This document shows, one piece after another, positions 7,767-15,746 of a stretch of DNA of 34,845 nucleotides (position 1 is the stretch's first letter; every line of letters begins with the position of its first letter). The DNA lies in the NCBI RefSeq assembly GCF_017635265.1, contig NZ_JAGBLU010000027.1:1-34845 (forward strand). The letters run 5' to 3'. Source of the stretch: Butyrivibrio sp. Its GTDB lineage: Bacteria > Bacillota > Clostridia > Lachnospirales > Lachnospiraceae. Position numbers and translations under genes: made by a program. The notes below the pieces were generated by a model. The model worked only from the letters and a program-made list of their open reading frames with translations, made no database searches and was not told the origin of the DNA.

Positions 7767-9178
7767 TTAACACCTTCCCTGGTATCTTTAATCTCAACAC
7801 CCTTCTCAAGAAGCTCATTTCTGATAGAATCGGCAAGCGCAAAATCTTTTGCCTTCTTGGCATTGGCACGACGCTCAATAGCATCAAGTACATAAGCCTC
7901 AAGTTCAGGATCAATTTCAGAAACAGATTCTTTCATGTTTTTGGCATGACCAATAAGATCAAGAGAAAGAACCTTATCAAAACTCTCGATAATTGCAAGC
8001 TTTGTAGTATCATTGGTATCTGCCTTAAGAGCATCATACAAAACTGTTATAGCCATTGATGTATTAAGGTCTCCGCAAACAGCATCCGCAAAACTTTCTT
8101 CAAATTTTTTTAGTACGGCTTCATCCACTGTTCCATCATTTTTAAGTTCCGCTACTCTTTTGATGAGCTTATCAAATACTGTCGCTGCATTATCCAAAGC
8201 ATCAAATGAAAACTCCAGAGGCTTGCGATAATGTGACTGAAGGCAAAAGAACCTGTAAACTAAAGGATCGTATCCTTTTTCTTTTAGCACGGAAACAGTA
8301 AGAACCGCACCCTTGGATTTACTCATTTTTCCTGCTCTGTCATTTAAATGATTGCTGTGGAACCAGTATTTGCACCACTCATGGCCAAGATAGCTCTCTG
8401 ACTGGGCAATTTCGTTTGTGTGGTGTGGGAAGATATTATCCACGCCGCCGCAGTGAATATCAATATATTCTCCAAGGTGTTTCATTGAAATGCATGAACA
8501 TTCAATATGCCACCCCGGATATCCTACTCCCCATGGGCTTTCCCATTTAAGGGCCTGATCCTCAAATTTGGATTTGGTAAACCACAGAACAAAGTCCGTT
8601 TTATTTCTCTTGTTTACATCCTCTTCAACATCATCACGAACACCAACCTGAAGCTGTTCTTTTTCTATGTCTGATGAAAAGACATAATAATCTTTTAACT
8701 TACTTGTATCAAAATATACATTGCCGCCTGCAACGTATGCAAAGCCCTTCTTAAGAAGAACTTCCACCATATTTATAAACTCAGGTATGCAGTTTGTTGC
8801 CGGTTCAACCACATCAGGGCGCTTATTTCCAACAGCATCAAAGTCTGTAAAGAAAGCATCTGTATAAAACTTTGCAATTTCCATTACTGTCTTGTGCTCT
8901 CTTTTTGCTCCTGCTAGCATCTTGTCTTCGCCTGTATCAGCATCTGATGAAAGGTGTCCGACATCGGTGATGTTCATAACTCTTTTCACATCATATCCCG
9001 CATATTCAAGGGACTTAATGAGGACATCCTGCATGATATATGTTCTGATATTACCGATATGAGCGTAATGATATACAGTAGGTCCGCAGGTATACATTGA
9101 TACCTTGCCTTCCTCTCTTGGTATGAAATCTTCAACTTTTCTTGATAAAGTATTATAAAAAGTAAACGAATGTGCCAT
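7751..9178 (-). CDS. cysS: Cysteinyl-tRNA synthetase
   Basis: A class I aminoacyl-tRNA synthetase charging tRNA-Cys. The 475-residue protein begins with the family hallmark YTCGPTVYHYAHIGN; the HIGH motif appears as HIGN. The zinc-binding residues include the Cys of YTCGPT and the WHIECSC and HHTNE segments, KMSKS is present as GKMSKSKG, and the C-terminal anticodon-binding region ends in KDTREGVKWQ. The start is supported by GGAGAG seven bases upstream. It lies 21 nt after ispF in a dense operon and overlaps mrnC at its 3' end. Confidence 0.97.
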   Translation of the reverse strand: MAHSFTFYNTLSRKVEDFIPREEGKVSMYTCGPTVYHYAHIGNIRTYIMQDVLIKSLEYAGYDVKRVMNITDVGHLSSDADTGEDKMLAGAKREHKTVMEIAKFYTDAFFTDFDAVGNKRPDVVEPATNCIPEFINMVEVLLKKGFAYVAGGNVYFDTSKLKDYYVFSSDIEKEQLQVGVRDDVEEDVNKRNKTDFVLWFTKSKFEDQALKWESPWGVGYPGWHIECSCISMKHLGEYIDIHCGGVDNIFPHHTNEIAQSESYLGHEWCKYWFHSNHLNDRAGKMSKSKGAVLTVSVLKEKGYDPLVYRFFCLQSHYRKPLEFSFDALDNAATVFDKLIKRVAELKNDGTVDEAVLKKFEESFADAVCGDLNTSMAITVLYDALKADTNDTTKLAIIESFDKVLSLDLIGHAKNMKESVSEIDPELEAYVLDAIERRANAKKAKDFALADSIRNELLEKGVEIKDTREGVKWQLR

Positions 9179-9199
9179 CTTTTCTCTCCAATTATTCTC

Positions 9200-9742
9200 T
9201 CAATTTTTGGGGCATCCGGCGCAGCCTGCGCACTTTGCCTCACTGTCATATACAGTAGCTCCTTTTTCAAAAAAGCTACTGATCATACAGACTGCCTGAG
9301 AGGATATTCCTTCACCGGTTCCAGTAAATCCAAGGCCTTCCTCTGTTGTAGCCTTAACATTGACCTGGGAAATATCAATATCCAGCGCACCGGCTATATT
9401 CTCTCTCATGGCATCAATATGTGGTCTCATCTTGGGCGCCTGAGCTATGATTGTAGCATCAATATTCTCTACCATAAAGCATTTTTCCGAAAGCATTTCC
9501 CCCACTGCCTTTAAAAGAGCAAGTGAATCAGCTCCTTTGTAATCAGGATCAGTATCGGGAAAGTGTTTTCCTATATCTCCGAGAGCCGCAGCTCCCAAAA
9601 GTGCATCCATTATGGCATGCAGAAGTACATCTGCATCTGAATGGCCTAAAAGTCCCTTTTCATACGGAATCTTAACTCCACCAATGATCAAATCTCTATT
9701 TTCAACCAGGCGGTGGACATCATATCCCATTCCAACTCGCAT
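9200..9742 (-). CDS. ispF: 2-C-methyl-D-erythritol 2,4-cyclodiphosphate synthase with a cysteine-rich tail
   Basis: IspF makes the cyclic diphosphate intermediate of the MEP isoprenoid pathway and works as a trimer with a zinc and a divalent metal at the subunit interface. Zinc ligands are visible in MGYDVHRL (D-x-H) and in [12 protein letters not shown] (His); also [19 protein letters not shown] and [16 protein letters not shown]. The usual protein is about 157–160 residues; this one has 180, the extra tail after [11 protein letters not shown] carrying [10 protein letters not shown] with three cysteines. The ATG has only a weak upstream GGGG. It sits between azlD and cysS. Confidence 0.95.
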   Translation of the reverse strand: MRVGMGYDVHRLVENRDLIIGGVKIPYEKGLLGHSDADVLLHAIMDALLGAAALGDIGKHFPDTDPDYKGADSLALLKAVGEMLSEKCFMVENIDATIIAQAPKMRPHIDAMRENIAGALDIDISQVNVKATTEEGLGFTGTGEGISSQAVCMISSFFEKGATVYDSEAKCAGCAGCPKN

Positions 9743-9786
9743 GTCTAATTACCCCGTTCTTTTAGTCTATGAACTATATAATAATC

Positions 9787-10092
9787 TCAATGAAGAAATA
9801 TTTCCACTACAAATGCTACAGCGCAGGCAGCACCTGCAACCGTAAGAAGACTTTTTTTGTTAAGAGCAAGTATCAAAGCCACTATAAAGCCCATGACTGA
9901 GGATACAACATAATCTGTAGCATGAAGTATCGCCGGGAAAGTCATGGCTGCAAGAGTAGCATAAGGCACATAATGTAAAAAAGATTTAATGAACCTGCTC
10001 TTTATTTCTTTTCTGATAAGAGTTAGCGGAAGCGCCCTGATAAGGTATGTTACAAGCGCCATAACAATGATATAAGAAAAAACATTATTCAT
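9787..10092 (-). CDS. azlD: AzlD-family subunit of a branched-chain amino acid exporter
   Basis: A 101-residue membrane protein with about four hydrophobic helices and the family motifs TYLIRALPLTL and FLHYVPYATLAAMTFPAIL. AzlC and AzlD form a two-component exporter for branched-chain amino acids (and the 4-azaleucine analogue). It overlaps azlC by eight bases, so the two are translationally linked. No Lrp-type regulator is next to it, unlike Bacillus azlB. Confidence 0.9.
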   Translation of the reverse strand: MNNVFSYIIVMALVTYLIRALPLTLIRKEIKSRFIKSFLHYVPYATLAAMTFPAILHATDYVVSSVMGFIVALILALNKKSLLTVAGAACAVAFVVEIFLH

Positions 10093-10843
10093 GGCTTTCC
10101 TCCTTTACAGGCGCTATTACAGCCGCGGCGGCAGCTACAACAATAGTTACTATTATAATTCTGAAGCCGGATGATATTTCTTTTAACAAAGGAGCATAAG
10201 TAAATACGGTGCTAAGTGTCATCGCTGATATCACCACATACATGATTGCTTTACTTGTCTTTGTATCAGGTATGATAATAGCTATGAACATACCATAAAT
10301 AGCAAGTCCCAGGCAGCTGATAATACGTGCGGGCATGACTGCTCCCGCAGTAGCCCCAAGACCTGTTCCCAGAACCCATCCAAACACTGATGTAACAATA
10401 AGCCCATAGGAATACATTGGATAAAGATTTCCCTGTTTTAATATACTGACACCAAAGATCTCATCGGTAACTCCGTAAGATATCCCCAGTCTGTGAAGAG
10501 TTCCAAGTCCGGTATCCAGTTTTTGTGAAAGCGCTGTGGACATAAGGCTGTAGCGCAGATTGATAATAAGCTGAAGCATGATAAGTTCAATGTAGCTTCC
10601 ATTTCTTGCAATAACGTCAAGAGCCGAAAACTGCCCTGCACTGGTGACATTTAACAGTGAAGTCATTATAGCTTGAAAAACAGACATTCCGATTTTGGAA
10701 CTCTCAATTCCAAAAGCAAACGAAACCGCCAAATAGCCAAGGCAGATTGGAATGGCATCCCTGCATCCATCCCTGAAATCCTTTATTGTTCCAGCACTCA
10801 TTTTTTCATAATCCCCGTAATGTGAAGCAGACAAACTCTCCAT
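10085..10843 (-). CDS. azlC: AzlC-family branched-chain amino acid permease
   Basis: A 252-residue membrane protein with a soluble N-terminus of about 25 residues and six to eight hydrophobic helices. Family signatures are FRDGCRDAIPICLGYLAVSF, then NVTSAGQFSALD and NLRYSLMSTALSQKL, and YGVTDEIFGVS. It is the large subunit partnered by AzlD. The ATG overlaps the stop of the alaX-like gene as TAATG, with GAGGAG upstream inside that gene. Grouping with a tRNA-Ala editing enzyme and IspF is probably operon economy rather than a shared pathway. Confidence 0.92.
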   Translation of the reverse strand: MESLSASHYGDYEKMSAGTIKDFRDGCRDAIPICLGYLAVSFAFGIESSKIGMSVFQAIMTSLLNVTSAGQFSALDVIARNGSYIELIMLQLIINLRYSLMSTALSQKLDTGLGTLHRLGISYGVTDEIFGVSILKQGNLYPMYSYGLIVTSVFGWVLGTGLGATAGAVMPARIISCLGLAIYGMFIAIIIPDTKTSKAIMYVVISAMTLSTVFTYAPLLKEISSGFRIIIVTIVVAAAAAVIAPVKEESHE

Positions 10844-12057
10844 TACAACTCCTCTATTTTTTCTATTACATCTGTTATTTTTGTCCCCGGTAAACTTCCC
10901 TGAACCATCAGGGCATTTCCTCCGCCCTTTGCAAGGAAGCTTTCTCTTAAGACTTTCATAACTTCATTTAGATCTTTTTTCTTTTGACCGGATGAAAAGA
11001 CAAATTTATAGCCCTTTTCATCGGATCCGGCAAACACTCCGCAAAAGCCATCATGACTCTGCACAAGGCAGTTGACAATTTTTCTCATGGAATTTCCATC
11101 GGTAGCTGCATCTTTTACCAGAATAACATTTTCCTTGTCCGAAGGAATTTCTTTTAGCTCATACTCTATTAAACTGTCTTTTGCACAAGACAGCTCAGCT
11201 TTGAGGTCTGCATTTTCAGACAAAAGCTTATTTACAGAAGAAATTATATTATCGGAAGATGTCGTAAAGCTTCTCGACAGTTCATCTACTATTTGCTGCC
11301 AAAAAGTCATATACTCAAGCGCACGCCTTCCGCACAAAATATTGACTCTGACACCGCCCTTATAATTCTGAAGTCCTATGACCTTAAGGATTCCTATTTC
11401 TCCTGTTCTTTCAACATGGGGAGCACAGCAGGCGCAGACATCGTAGCCTTTGACTGTGACAATACGGACATCTCCTGACAGTTCTTTTTTACTCCTATAG
11501 TCTAATGACTTAAGAGTCTGTTCATCCGGAAACTCACATATAACGGGGACATTCTCCCAGATAGCTCTGTTTACCTTAAATTCAATATCTCTGATATTTT
11601 CTTCAGTAAGAATCCCGTTGTAATCCATGGTAACTTCTGAGTCGCTCAGGTGAAATCCCACGTTGTCATATCCATACTCGGAAGAAACAACTCCCGAAAA
11701 AATGTGTTCTCCGGTGTGCTGCTGCATATTGGAAAACCTGTGATTCCAATCAATAACGCCATGGACTTTATCCCCTTTATTTAAGGGCTTGTCAATCACA
11801 TGCCTTATCACAGCGGTAAAGCCACCTGCATCTTCTGACTCATTTTTTATTGAGACATGATTAACTTCGTGCTTTACTCCGTTTTCATCCAATATAACTC
11901 CCACATCAGAACCCTGTCCGCCCTGTTCGGGGAAAAAAGCCGTTCTATCAAGGATAACATCATAATTCCCGTCTTTTCGTGCCTCACAGGACAGTACACT
12001 TGCGTCAAATTCTTTAATATATGCACTTTCATAATATATTTCTACTATTTTTTTCAT
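10843..12057 (-). CDS. alaX: Alanyl-tRNA editing protein, AlaX-L type
   Basis: A free-standing relative of the AlaRS editing domain that hydrolyses mischarged tRNA-Ala (Ser or Gly). The 404-residue protein has the N-terminal barrel with FFPEQGGQGSDVG, the zinc/catalytic site HTGEHIFSG (HxxxH) and CACCAPHVERTGEIG (CxxxH), and a C-terminal DHHA1/C-Ala-like domain with KGGGNALMVQGS. A helical linker around residues 255–295 joins them. This long form, with a tRNA-binding tail, is AlaX-L. No ATP-binding aminoacylation motifs exist, so it is not AlaRS. Upstream, TGCTAAAAT ends seven bases before the ATG, so the mRNA may have almost no leader. Confidence 0.93.
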   Translation of the reverse strand: MKKIVEIYYESAYIKEFDASVLSCEARKDGNYDVILDRTAFFPEQGGQGSDVGVILDENGVKHEVNHVSIKNESEDAGGFTAVIRHVIDKPLNKGDKVHGVIDWNHRFSNMQQHTGEHIFSGVVSSEYGYDNVGFHLSDSEVTMDYNGILTEENIRDIEFKVNRAIWENVPVICEFPDEQTLKSLDYRSKKELSGDVRIVTVKGYDVCACCAPHVERTGEIGILKVIGLQNYKGGVRVNILCGRRALEYMTFWQQIVDELSRSFTTSSDNIISSVNKLLSENADLKAELSCAKDSLIEYELKEIPSDKENVILVKDAATDGNSMRKIVNCLVQSHDGFCGVFAGSDEKGYKFVFSSGQKKKDLNEVMKVLRESFLAKGGGNALMVQGSLPGTKITDVIEKIEEL

Positions 12058-12064
12058 AGCCCCA

Positions 12065-12073
12065 ATTTTAGCA
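12065..12073 (-). promoter_or_regulatory. Extended -10 promoter of the alaX-L operon
   Basis: TGC-TAAAAT on the – strand, seven bases before the ATG at 12057, downstream of the carD terminator. No convincing -35 is seen, but an extended -10 can work without one. It would place the transcript start at or within a base or two of the start codon. Confidence 0.4.
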
Positions 12074-12086
12074 CATTAAAGTACAG

Positions 12087-12114
12087 AAAAAAAGAGACTG
12101 CTTCATGCAGTCTC
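12087..12114 (-). terminator. Intrinsic terminator overlapping the carD stop codon
   Basis: On the – strand GGAGACTGC/GCAGTCTC forms an 8-bp stem with a five-base loop followed by seven T. The 5' arm is made of the last sense codons of the CarD-like gene and its TGA lies in the loop, so the terminator and the gene end are the same sequence. Confidence 0.88.
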
Positions 12115-12621
12115 CAGTGGTAAATGTGATAACTCTTCGAGTACACGGCTCTTGACTACATCCTTCTCGGTTTCAAGTGCAAAAGCCATCTCGGTATAAA
12201 GAAGTTTCTCAGCAATATTCAAGTATTTTTCATTCAGCGCGGCGAACTTCTTGCCTTCAGCTTCACGAACCGCTTTAATCTTGTGAAGTGTCTTTACAAG
12301 GCTCATCATTTCATCCACAACGTTCCTCTTGACAATACTCATGATCATGGGTTCAGCCTTCTTGCCCTCAAGCAGTTCAATTTCAGGAGTATCCTCAATC
12401 TCATCTATAAGTCCCATAGCCTCATCAGCGCTCATAACATCACGAACCTTATCCTCAGCTCCATCAACCGGAACATAAAGGACACTGCCCGCATCTACAG
12501 CAGAAATCATCATGTAATATTCCTTTTCATTTCCCCTCTCAAGAAACGACGGTACGAGAATCTCACGTACCTTACATAAACCATGACTACCGTAAATAAC
12601 GCACTCTCCTACATTTAACAT
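12103..12621 (-). CDS. CarD/CdnL-family RNA polymerase-binding regulator
   Basis: CarD-type proteins bind the RNA polymerase beta lobe and stabilise open complexes at promoters. The 172-residue protein has the N-terminal Tudor-like RNAP-interacting domain (MLNVGECVIYGSHGLCKV, then EKEYYMMIS and SVLYVPVD) and a helical C-terminal domain with LHKIKAVREAEGKKF and the alternating-charge helices of the family. The ATG has GAAGGAGGAAC upstream. Its ~100-nt leader has a cre-like box and a terminator-like hairpin, and its stop codon is inside its own terminator, so it is a single-gene unit. In Firmicutes many CarD paralogues exist and their targets are poorly known. Confidence 0.88.
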   Translation of the reverse strand: MLNVGECVIYGSHGLCKVREILVPSFLERGNEKEYYMMISAVDAGSVLYVPVDGAEDKVRDVMSADEAMGLIDEIEDTPEIELLEGKKAEPMIMSIVKRNVVDEMMSLVKTLHKIKAVREAEGKKFAALNEKYLNIAEKLLYTEMAFALETEKDVVKSRVLEELSHLPLETA

Positions 12622-12662
12622 ATTGTTCCTCCTTCTGAAAAAAACAACCTGCTGTATCTGTT

Positions 12663-12676
12663 TGAAAGCGCTTTCA
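12663..12676. promoter_or_regulatory. cre-like box (CcpA operator) in the carD leader
   Basis: TGAAAGCGCTTTCA is a perfect 14-nt palindrome matching the catabolite-responsive element consensus of Firmicutes. It lies about 40–55 nt downstream of the predicted transcript start, a position where CcpA acts as a roadblock. No CcpA gene is in the window. Confidence 0.7.
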
Positions 12677-12689
12677 TCTATGGGCTTTT

Positions 12690-12709
12690 AAAAAGTGCCG
12701 GCGGCACTT
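12690..12709 (-). terminator. Attenuator-like hairpin in the carD leader
   Basis: On the – strand AAGTGCC-GCC-GGCACTT runs into a short T stretch. It lies between the predicted promoter and the cre-like box, so it could terminate part of the carD transcripts. A near-identical hairpin occurs at 34708–34726. Confidence 0.5.
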
Positions 12710-12724
12710 CTTGAACGTGGTTAA

Positions 12725-12754
12725 ATTATAACATATTATTACATTTTTTGTAAT
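12725..12754 (-). promoter_or_regulatory. carD promoter with a dyad over the -35 region
   Basis: TGT-TATAAT (extended -10, 12725–12733) is a clear sigma-A element; a poor -35 (TTACAA) lies 17 nt further up. The dyad ATTACA-N5-TGTAAT (12738–12754) covers the spacer and -35, the usual place for a repressor. Confidence 0.65.
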
Positions 12755-12795
12755 ACTTAATCGTTTGATTTTTATGACTTTTTTGTGTCCTAATC

Positions 12796-13350
12796 TCAGT
12801 ATCCATGCCGTTCCCAATCAGAAGCGGATATTACATTTACATACTCTTTTCTGGTTTCCTTAAGCATTGCTATGTATGTTTTTTCGTTAATTTTATAATG
12901 AGTGAAACCACACTTTTCCTGAACCCGTTTTGACTTCACATTTCCATCAAAATAACAGCAAAATATGCGATCAAGCTTTAAATCCACAAATCCCCGTCTA
13001 AGCATTTCCATAGCCGCTTCAGATGCTATGCCTCTGCCCCAGAACGGCACTCCGACCCAATATCCCAGCTCGGCTTCACCGCTTTTTATCGGCCTTTCTT
13101 TACTTCCATCCAAAGTAAGACCAATACTTCCTATCGGCTCATTATTACCACCTTTAAGGCAAATAGCATAAACTTCTTTTTTATTAAAAATGGTTCTGAT
13201 CACAGCTCTGCTGTAACCAACACTCTCATGGGGAAGCCACCCCGCAGCAGGTCCTATTCTCTCATCACTTGCATACTTAAAAAGGCTGGCAGCATCGCTA
13301 TCCTGCCAGCCCCTAAGTATTAGTCTTTTTGTCTCAAGTACCGTTCCCAT
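12796..13350 (-). CDS. GNAT-family N-acetyltransferase (RimJ/RimL type)
   Basis: The 184-residue protein opens with ETKRLILRGWQDSDA, the usual start of the RimJ/RimL (Acetyltransf_3) group, followed by EAELGYWVGVPFWGRGIASEA with the acetyl-CoA-binding loop (GRGIASEA) and NVKSKRVQEKCGF. Members acetylate ribosomal protein N-termini or small molecules; the substrate here cannot be read. The ATG sits one base after the stop of the upstream gene (TGATATG), so translation is probably by reinitiation. The C-terminus ends in SASDWERHGY. Confidence 0.88.
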   Translation of the reverse strand: MGTVLETKRLILRGWQDSDAASLFKYASDERIGPAAGWLPHESVGYSRAVIRTIFNKKEVYAICLKGGNNEPIGSIGLTLDGSKERPIKSGEAELGYWVGVPFWGRGIASEAAMEMLRRGFVDLKLDRIFCCYFDGNVKSKRVQEKCGFTHYKINEKTYIAMLKETRKEYVNVISASDWERHGY

Positions 13351-13351
13351 A

Positions 13352-13789
13352 TCAGTGACTCATATATGAAAATCCGGTCTTTTCCGTAAAAATATCAAAC
13401 GCTTTTTTAAAGAGAATAAAGTAGGCTTCCTCTTTATACAGCGCATCATGTGCAAGGAAAAAAATAACCTGCCCGCTCTTAATATCCCACTCAATATCAT
13501 GCTGAGGATCAAGTGCGTCTATATCCTTAAATGAAAGCCCATATTTTTCTCTGCAAAAATCATCCCTGTTCTCAAGATCCATGGTTGCTTCAATAATGCC
13601 GGCCTTGATCTTAAGCAGATGATCAAGCTGTTCCAACATGATCTGCTGTACAATATTCAAGGAAGAAATCTCATATCCTACAAGACGCATATCCGATATA
13701 ATCCTGTCAAAATCCACCTGTGCCTTTGCGAATGGATCCACCTTTTTCTCACCATAGCCAAATACCGCATCATACAACGCCTCGTTCAT
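13352..13789 (-). CDS. Small protein of unknown function
   Basis: I do not recognise this 145-residue, acidic, mostly helical protein. It has no signal peptide, no transmembrane segment and no cysteine cluster. The N-terminus has FGYGEKKVDPFAKA and the C-terminal half has IEWDIKSGQVIFFLAH. Two in-frame ATGs lie close together: the first (13795) is one base from GGAG, the second (13789) is seven bases away and is preferred. It starts two bases after the EAL gene stop and ends one base before the GNAT start, so the three are one translational unit, perhaps linking it to c-di-GMP signalling. That link is only context. Confidence 0.6.
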   Translation of the reverse strand: MNEALYDAVFGYGEKKVDPFAKAQVDFDRIISDMRLVGYEISSLNIVQQIMLEQLDHLLKIKAGIIEATMDLENRDDFCREKYGLSFKDIDALDPQHDIEWDIKSGQVIFFLAHDALYKEEAYFILFKKAFDIFTEKTGFSYMSH

Positions 13790-13791
13790 AG

Positions 13792-15711
13792 TCATTCTCC
13801 TTTCATATTAGGCTCAAACAGCCCTTTTTGTGCATTTAAAAACTCCAGATACTCTTTTTCCGGAACAGGTCGTGAATAATAAAATCCCTGAAGATACTCA
13901 ACTCCGTTATCGATAAGTATTTTGGCCTGCTCCATCGTTTCCACGCCTTCAGCCAGAATATGAAGTCCATATTCCTTAAGGAAATTTATGGTATACTGCA
14001 GCATCTTCATATTATCGGGTTTATCCTTATCAAGACACTGCCACACAAATTCTTTATCCATTTTCACCAGAATATAATCCATCTTTAGAATTTCCAATAG
14101 ATTTGAATATCCCGATCCAAAATCATCCATTGAAAATGTGCTTCCCATTTCCTTTAATCTTCGCACATTTTCTTTGAACGCATCATCATTGTTTATATAA
14201 GATGTCTCTGTTATTTCAAAATTGATGAACTTCGGTGGTATGTGGTATTTTTCCATTTTGCGGCTCAGTCTGTCAAAAGCCTGAAAATCCACCACTTCAT
14301 TTCCGGAAAGGTTAACTTCGATTGTTTTTACTCCAAAGCTTTCAAGGTTCTCTTTGGCAATAAATGAACACACCTTTTCAAATACCAAGTCATCGATCTG
14401 CTGTATCAGTCCGCATTTTTCGGCGATAGGAATAAAATCTTCCGGAGATATATAATTCTCTGAATCCGGTCTTTTTAGTCGTACAAGTGCTTCGGCAGAA
14501 GAGAATTTTCCGTCTGCCACCGAAAGAATCGGCTGATAGTACACTTCAAATGCCTTATTCTTTACCGAATCCCTCACAACATCTTCTATAGTATTTCTGT
14601 AAATCATCTTATCGATGACTCTTTCATCGATTACAAGATTTGGGGCAGACTGTTTATAAATATATTCACCTGAAACATAGGTCAGAATCTGAAGTGCTTC
14701 ATTGGCATCTCTTGCACACTTAAGTCCATCAATCACAGTAAATGTCAATCTGTAATTACTGGAATCGTCTTTATAGTTATTTACAATTGTCATACACTTT
14801 TCGATTTTTTCCGGCGAAGATGTAACAAAACTCAAGGCATTCCAATTTGAAAGAAATCCATCCAGGTCAATCCTATCCTGAACAATTTTTGCCACATTTC
14901 CCTGAAGCCTGTACAATTCATCTCTGTTAGCCGCAGTCTGAACACTGGTCTTTCCGGTAAAAATAACAGATATTATGTAAAAAAGCTTTCCATTACCATA
15001 TTTTTCCAGAAGAAGCATTGTAAAAGCATCCTTATTCTTAACATTGGGAATGGCTCTTTCAAATAGTTCTTTTGGATTTTCTATAATAATAAAAATTATG
15101 AGAGCCATGAGCATCATGGCTATAGACGACACCTGAATACCCTTATTGATATACTGGTAACCGGCAAAGAACACCCATATCAGTGTACCAATAATAAGAG
15201 AAAAAAAATCCTCTCTTCTTAACCTGCTCCTATATATGACAAGTCCTGCCACCATACCGATAAGGTAAATAAAGCCCACAGCATAACAAATCTTTATCAT
15301 TGAACCGATGTTATAGTAAAAACCGCTTTCAGTTCTGCCATAGCTTGCTTTTCCAATAATCAATGAAACAATTCCCACAATCAGTGGTATGGCAAAAATT
15401 GCGCTTACTTTCGCTGATACAGACCTTCTTACTGTAAGCTTGGAATATACATATATGGAAATAGTGTAAGTACATAGCAAAAGTGAACCAATATAGAAGT
15501 TCTGAACCCCGTGTCTTAAAGTATTATATGCGCTGCCTAAATATACAAATACATAGCATTCTGTTATTTCACTGAGTATGTTTACAAATGCCAATATCAG
15601 AAATGCGAAAAAAACACGCGAAGAACTAAGCTGCGGCCTAGTCTTTCGCAGGTAAATCACAATCAGTGTAGTTAATACTAAAATTGCAACAATAGGTGTA
15701 CGAATTTCCAT
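13792..15711 (-). CDS. Membrane-bound EAL-domain c-di-GMP phosphodiesterase
   Basis: The 639-residue protein has seven or so hydrophobic helices in residues 5–210, a middle region (about 225–370) that looks like a degenerate GGDEF or other sensor domain with no GGDEF motif, and a C-terminal EAL domain (about 385–625). The catalytic set is intact: EALVRL, EVNLSGNEV, FEITETS, DDFGSGYSN, the Lys of LVKMDKEF, AEGVET and LQGFYYSRPVP. It should therefore cleave c-di-GMP to pGpG, probably under control of a membrane input. There is no ribosome binding site; a TATAAT box ends six bases before the ATG, suggesting a leaderless mRNA. It overlaps the next frame as ATGA. Confidence 0.92.
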   Translation of the reverse strand: MEIRTPIVAILVLTTLIVIYLRKTRPQLSSSRVFFAFLILAFVNILSEITECYVFVYLGSAYNTLRHGVQNFYIGSLLLCTYTISIYVYSKLTVRRSVSAKVSAIFAIPLIVGIVSLIIGKASYGRTESGFYYNIGSMIKICYAVGFIYLIGMVAGLVIYRSRLRREDFFSLIIGTLIWVFFAGYQYINKGIQVSSIAMMLMALIIFIIIENPKELFERAIPNVKNKDAFTMLLLEKYGNGKLFYIISVIFTGKTSVQTAANRDELYRLQGNVAKIVQDRIDLDGFLSNWNALSFVTSSPEKIEKCMTIVNNYKDDSSNYRLTFTVIDGLKCARDANEALQILTYVSGEYIYKQSAPNLVIDERVIDKMIYRNTIEDVVRDSVKNKAFEVYYQPILSVADGKFSSAEALVRLKRPDSENYISPEDFIPIAEKCGLIQQIDDLVFEKVCSFIAKENLESFGVKTIEVNLSGNEVVDFQAFDRLSRKMEKYHIPPKFINFEITETSYINNDDAFKENVRRLKEMGSTFSMDDFGSGYSNLLEILKMDYILVKMDKEFVWQCLDKDKPDNMKMLQYTINFLKEYGLHILAEGVETMEQAKILIDNGVEYLQGFYYSRPVPEKEYLEFLNAQKGLFEPNMKGE

Positions 15712-15717
15712 ATATCG

Positions 15718-15746
15718 ATTATAATATATTTTTATTGCGACAACAA
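15718..15746 (-). promoter_or_regulatory. Promoter giving a leaderless EAL transcript
   Basis: On the – strand TTGTTG, 17 nt and TATAAT, with the -10 box ending exactly six bases before the ATG at 15711. No Shine-Dalgarno sequence exists in the gap. The promoter lies partly inside the 3' end of the preceding lyase-like gene. Confidence 0.5.

Noticed and set aside
8986-9270. A second frame overlapping cysS and ispF
   Set aside because: Frame-shifted shadow of the cysS 5' end running into ispF; both genes are intact in their own frames.
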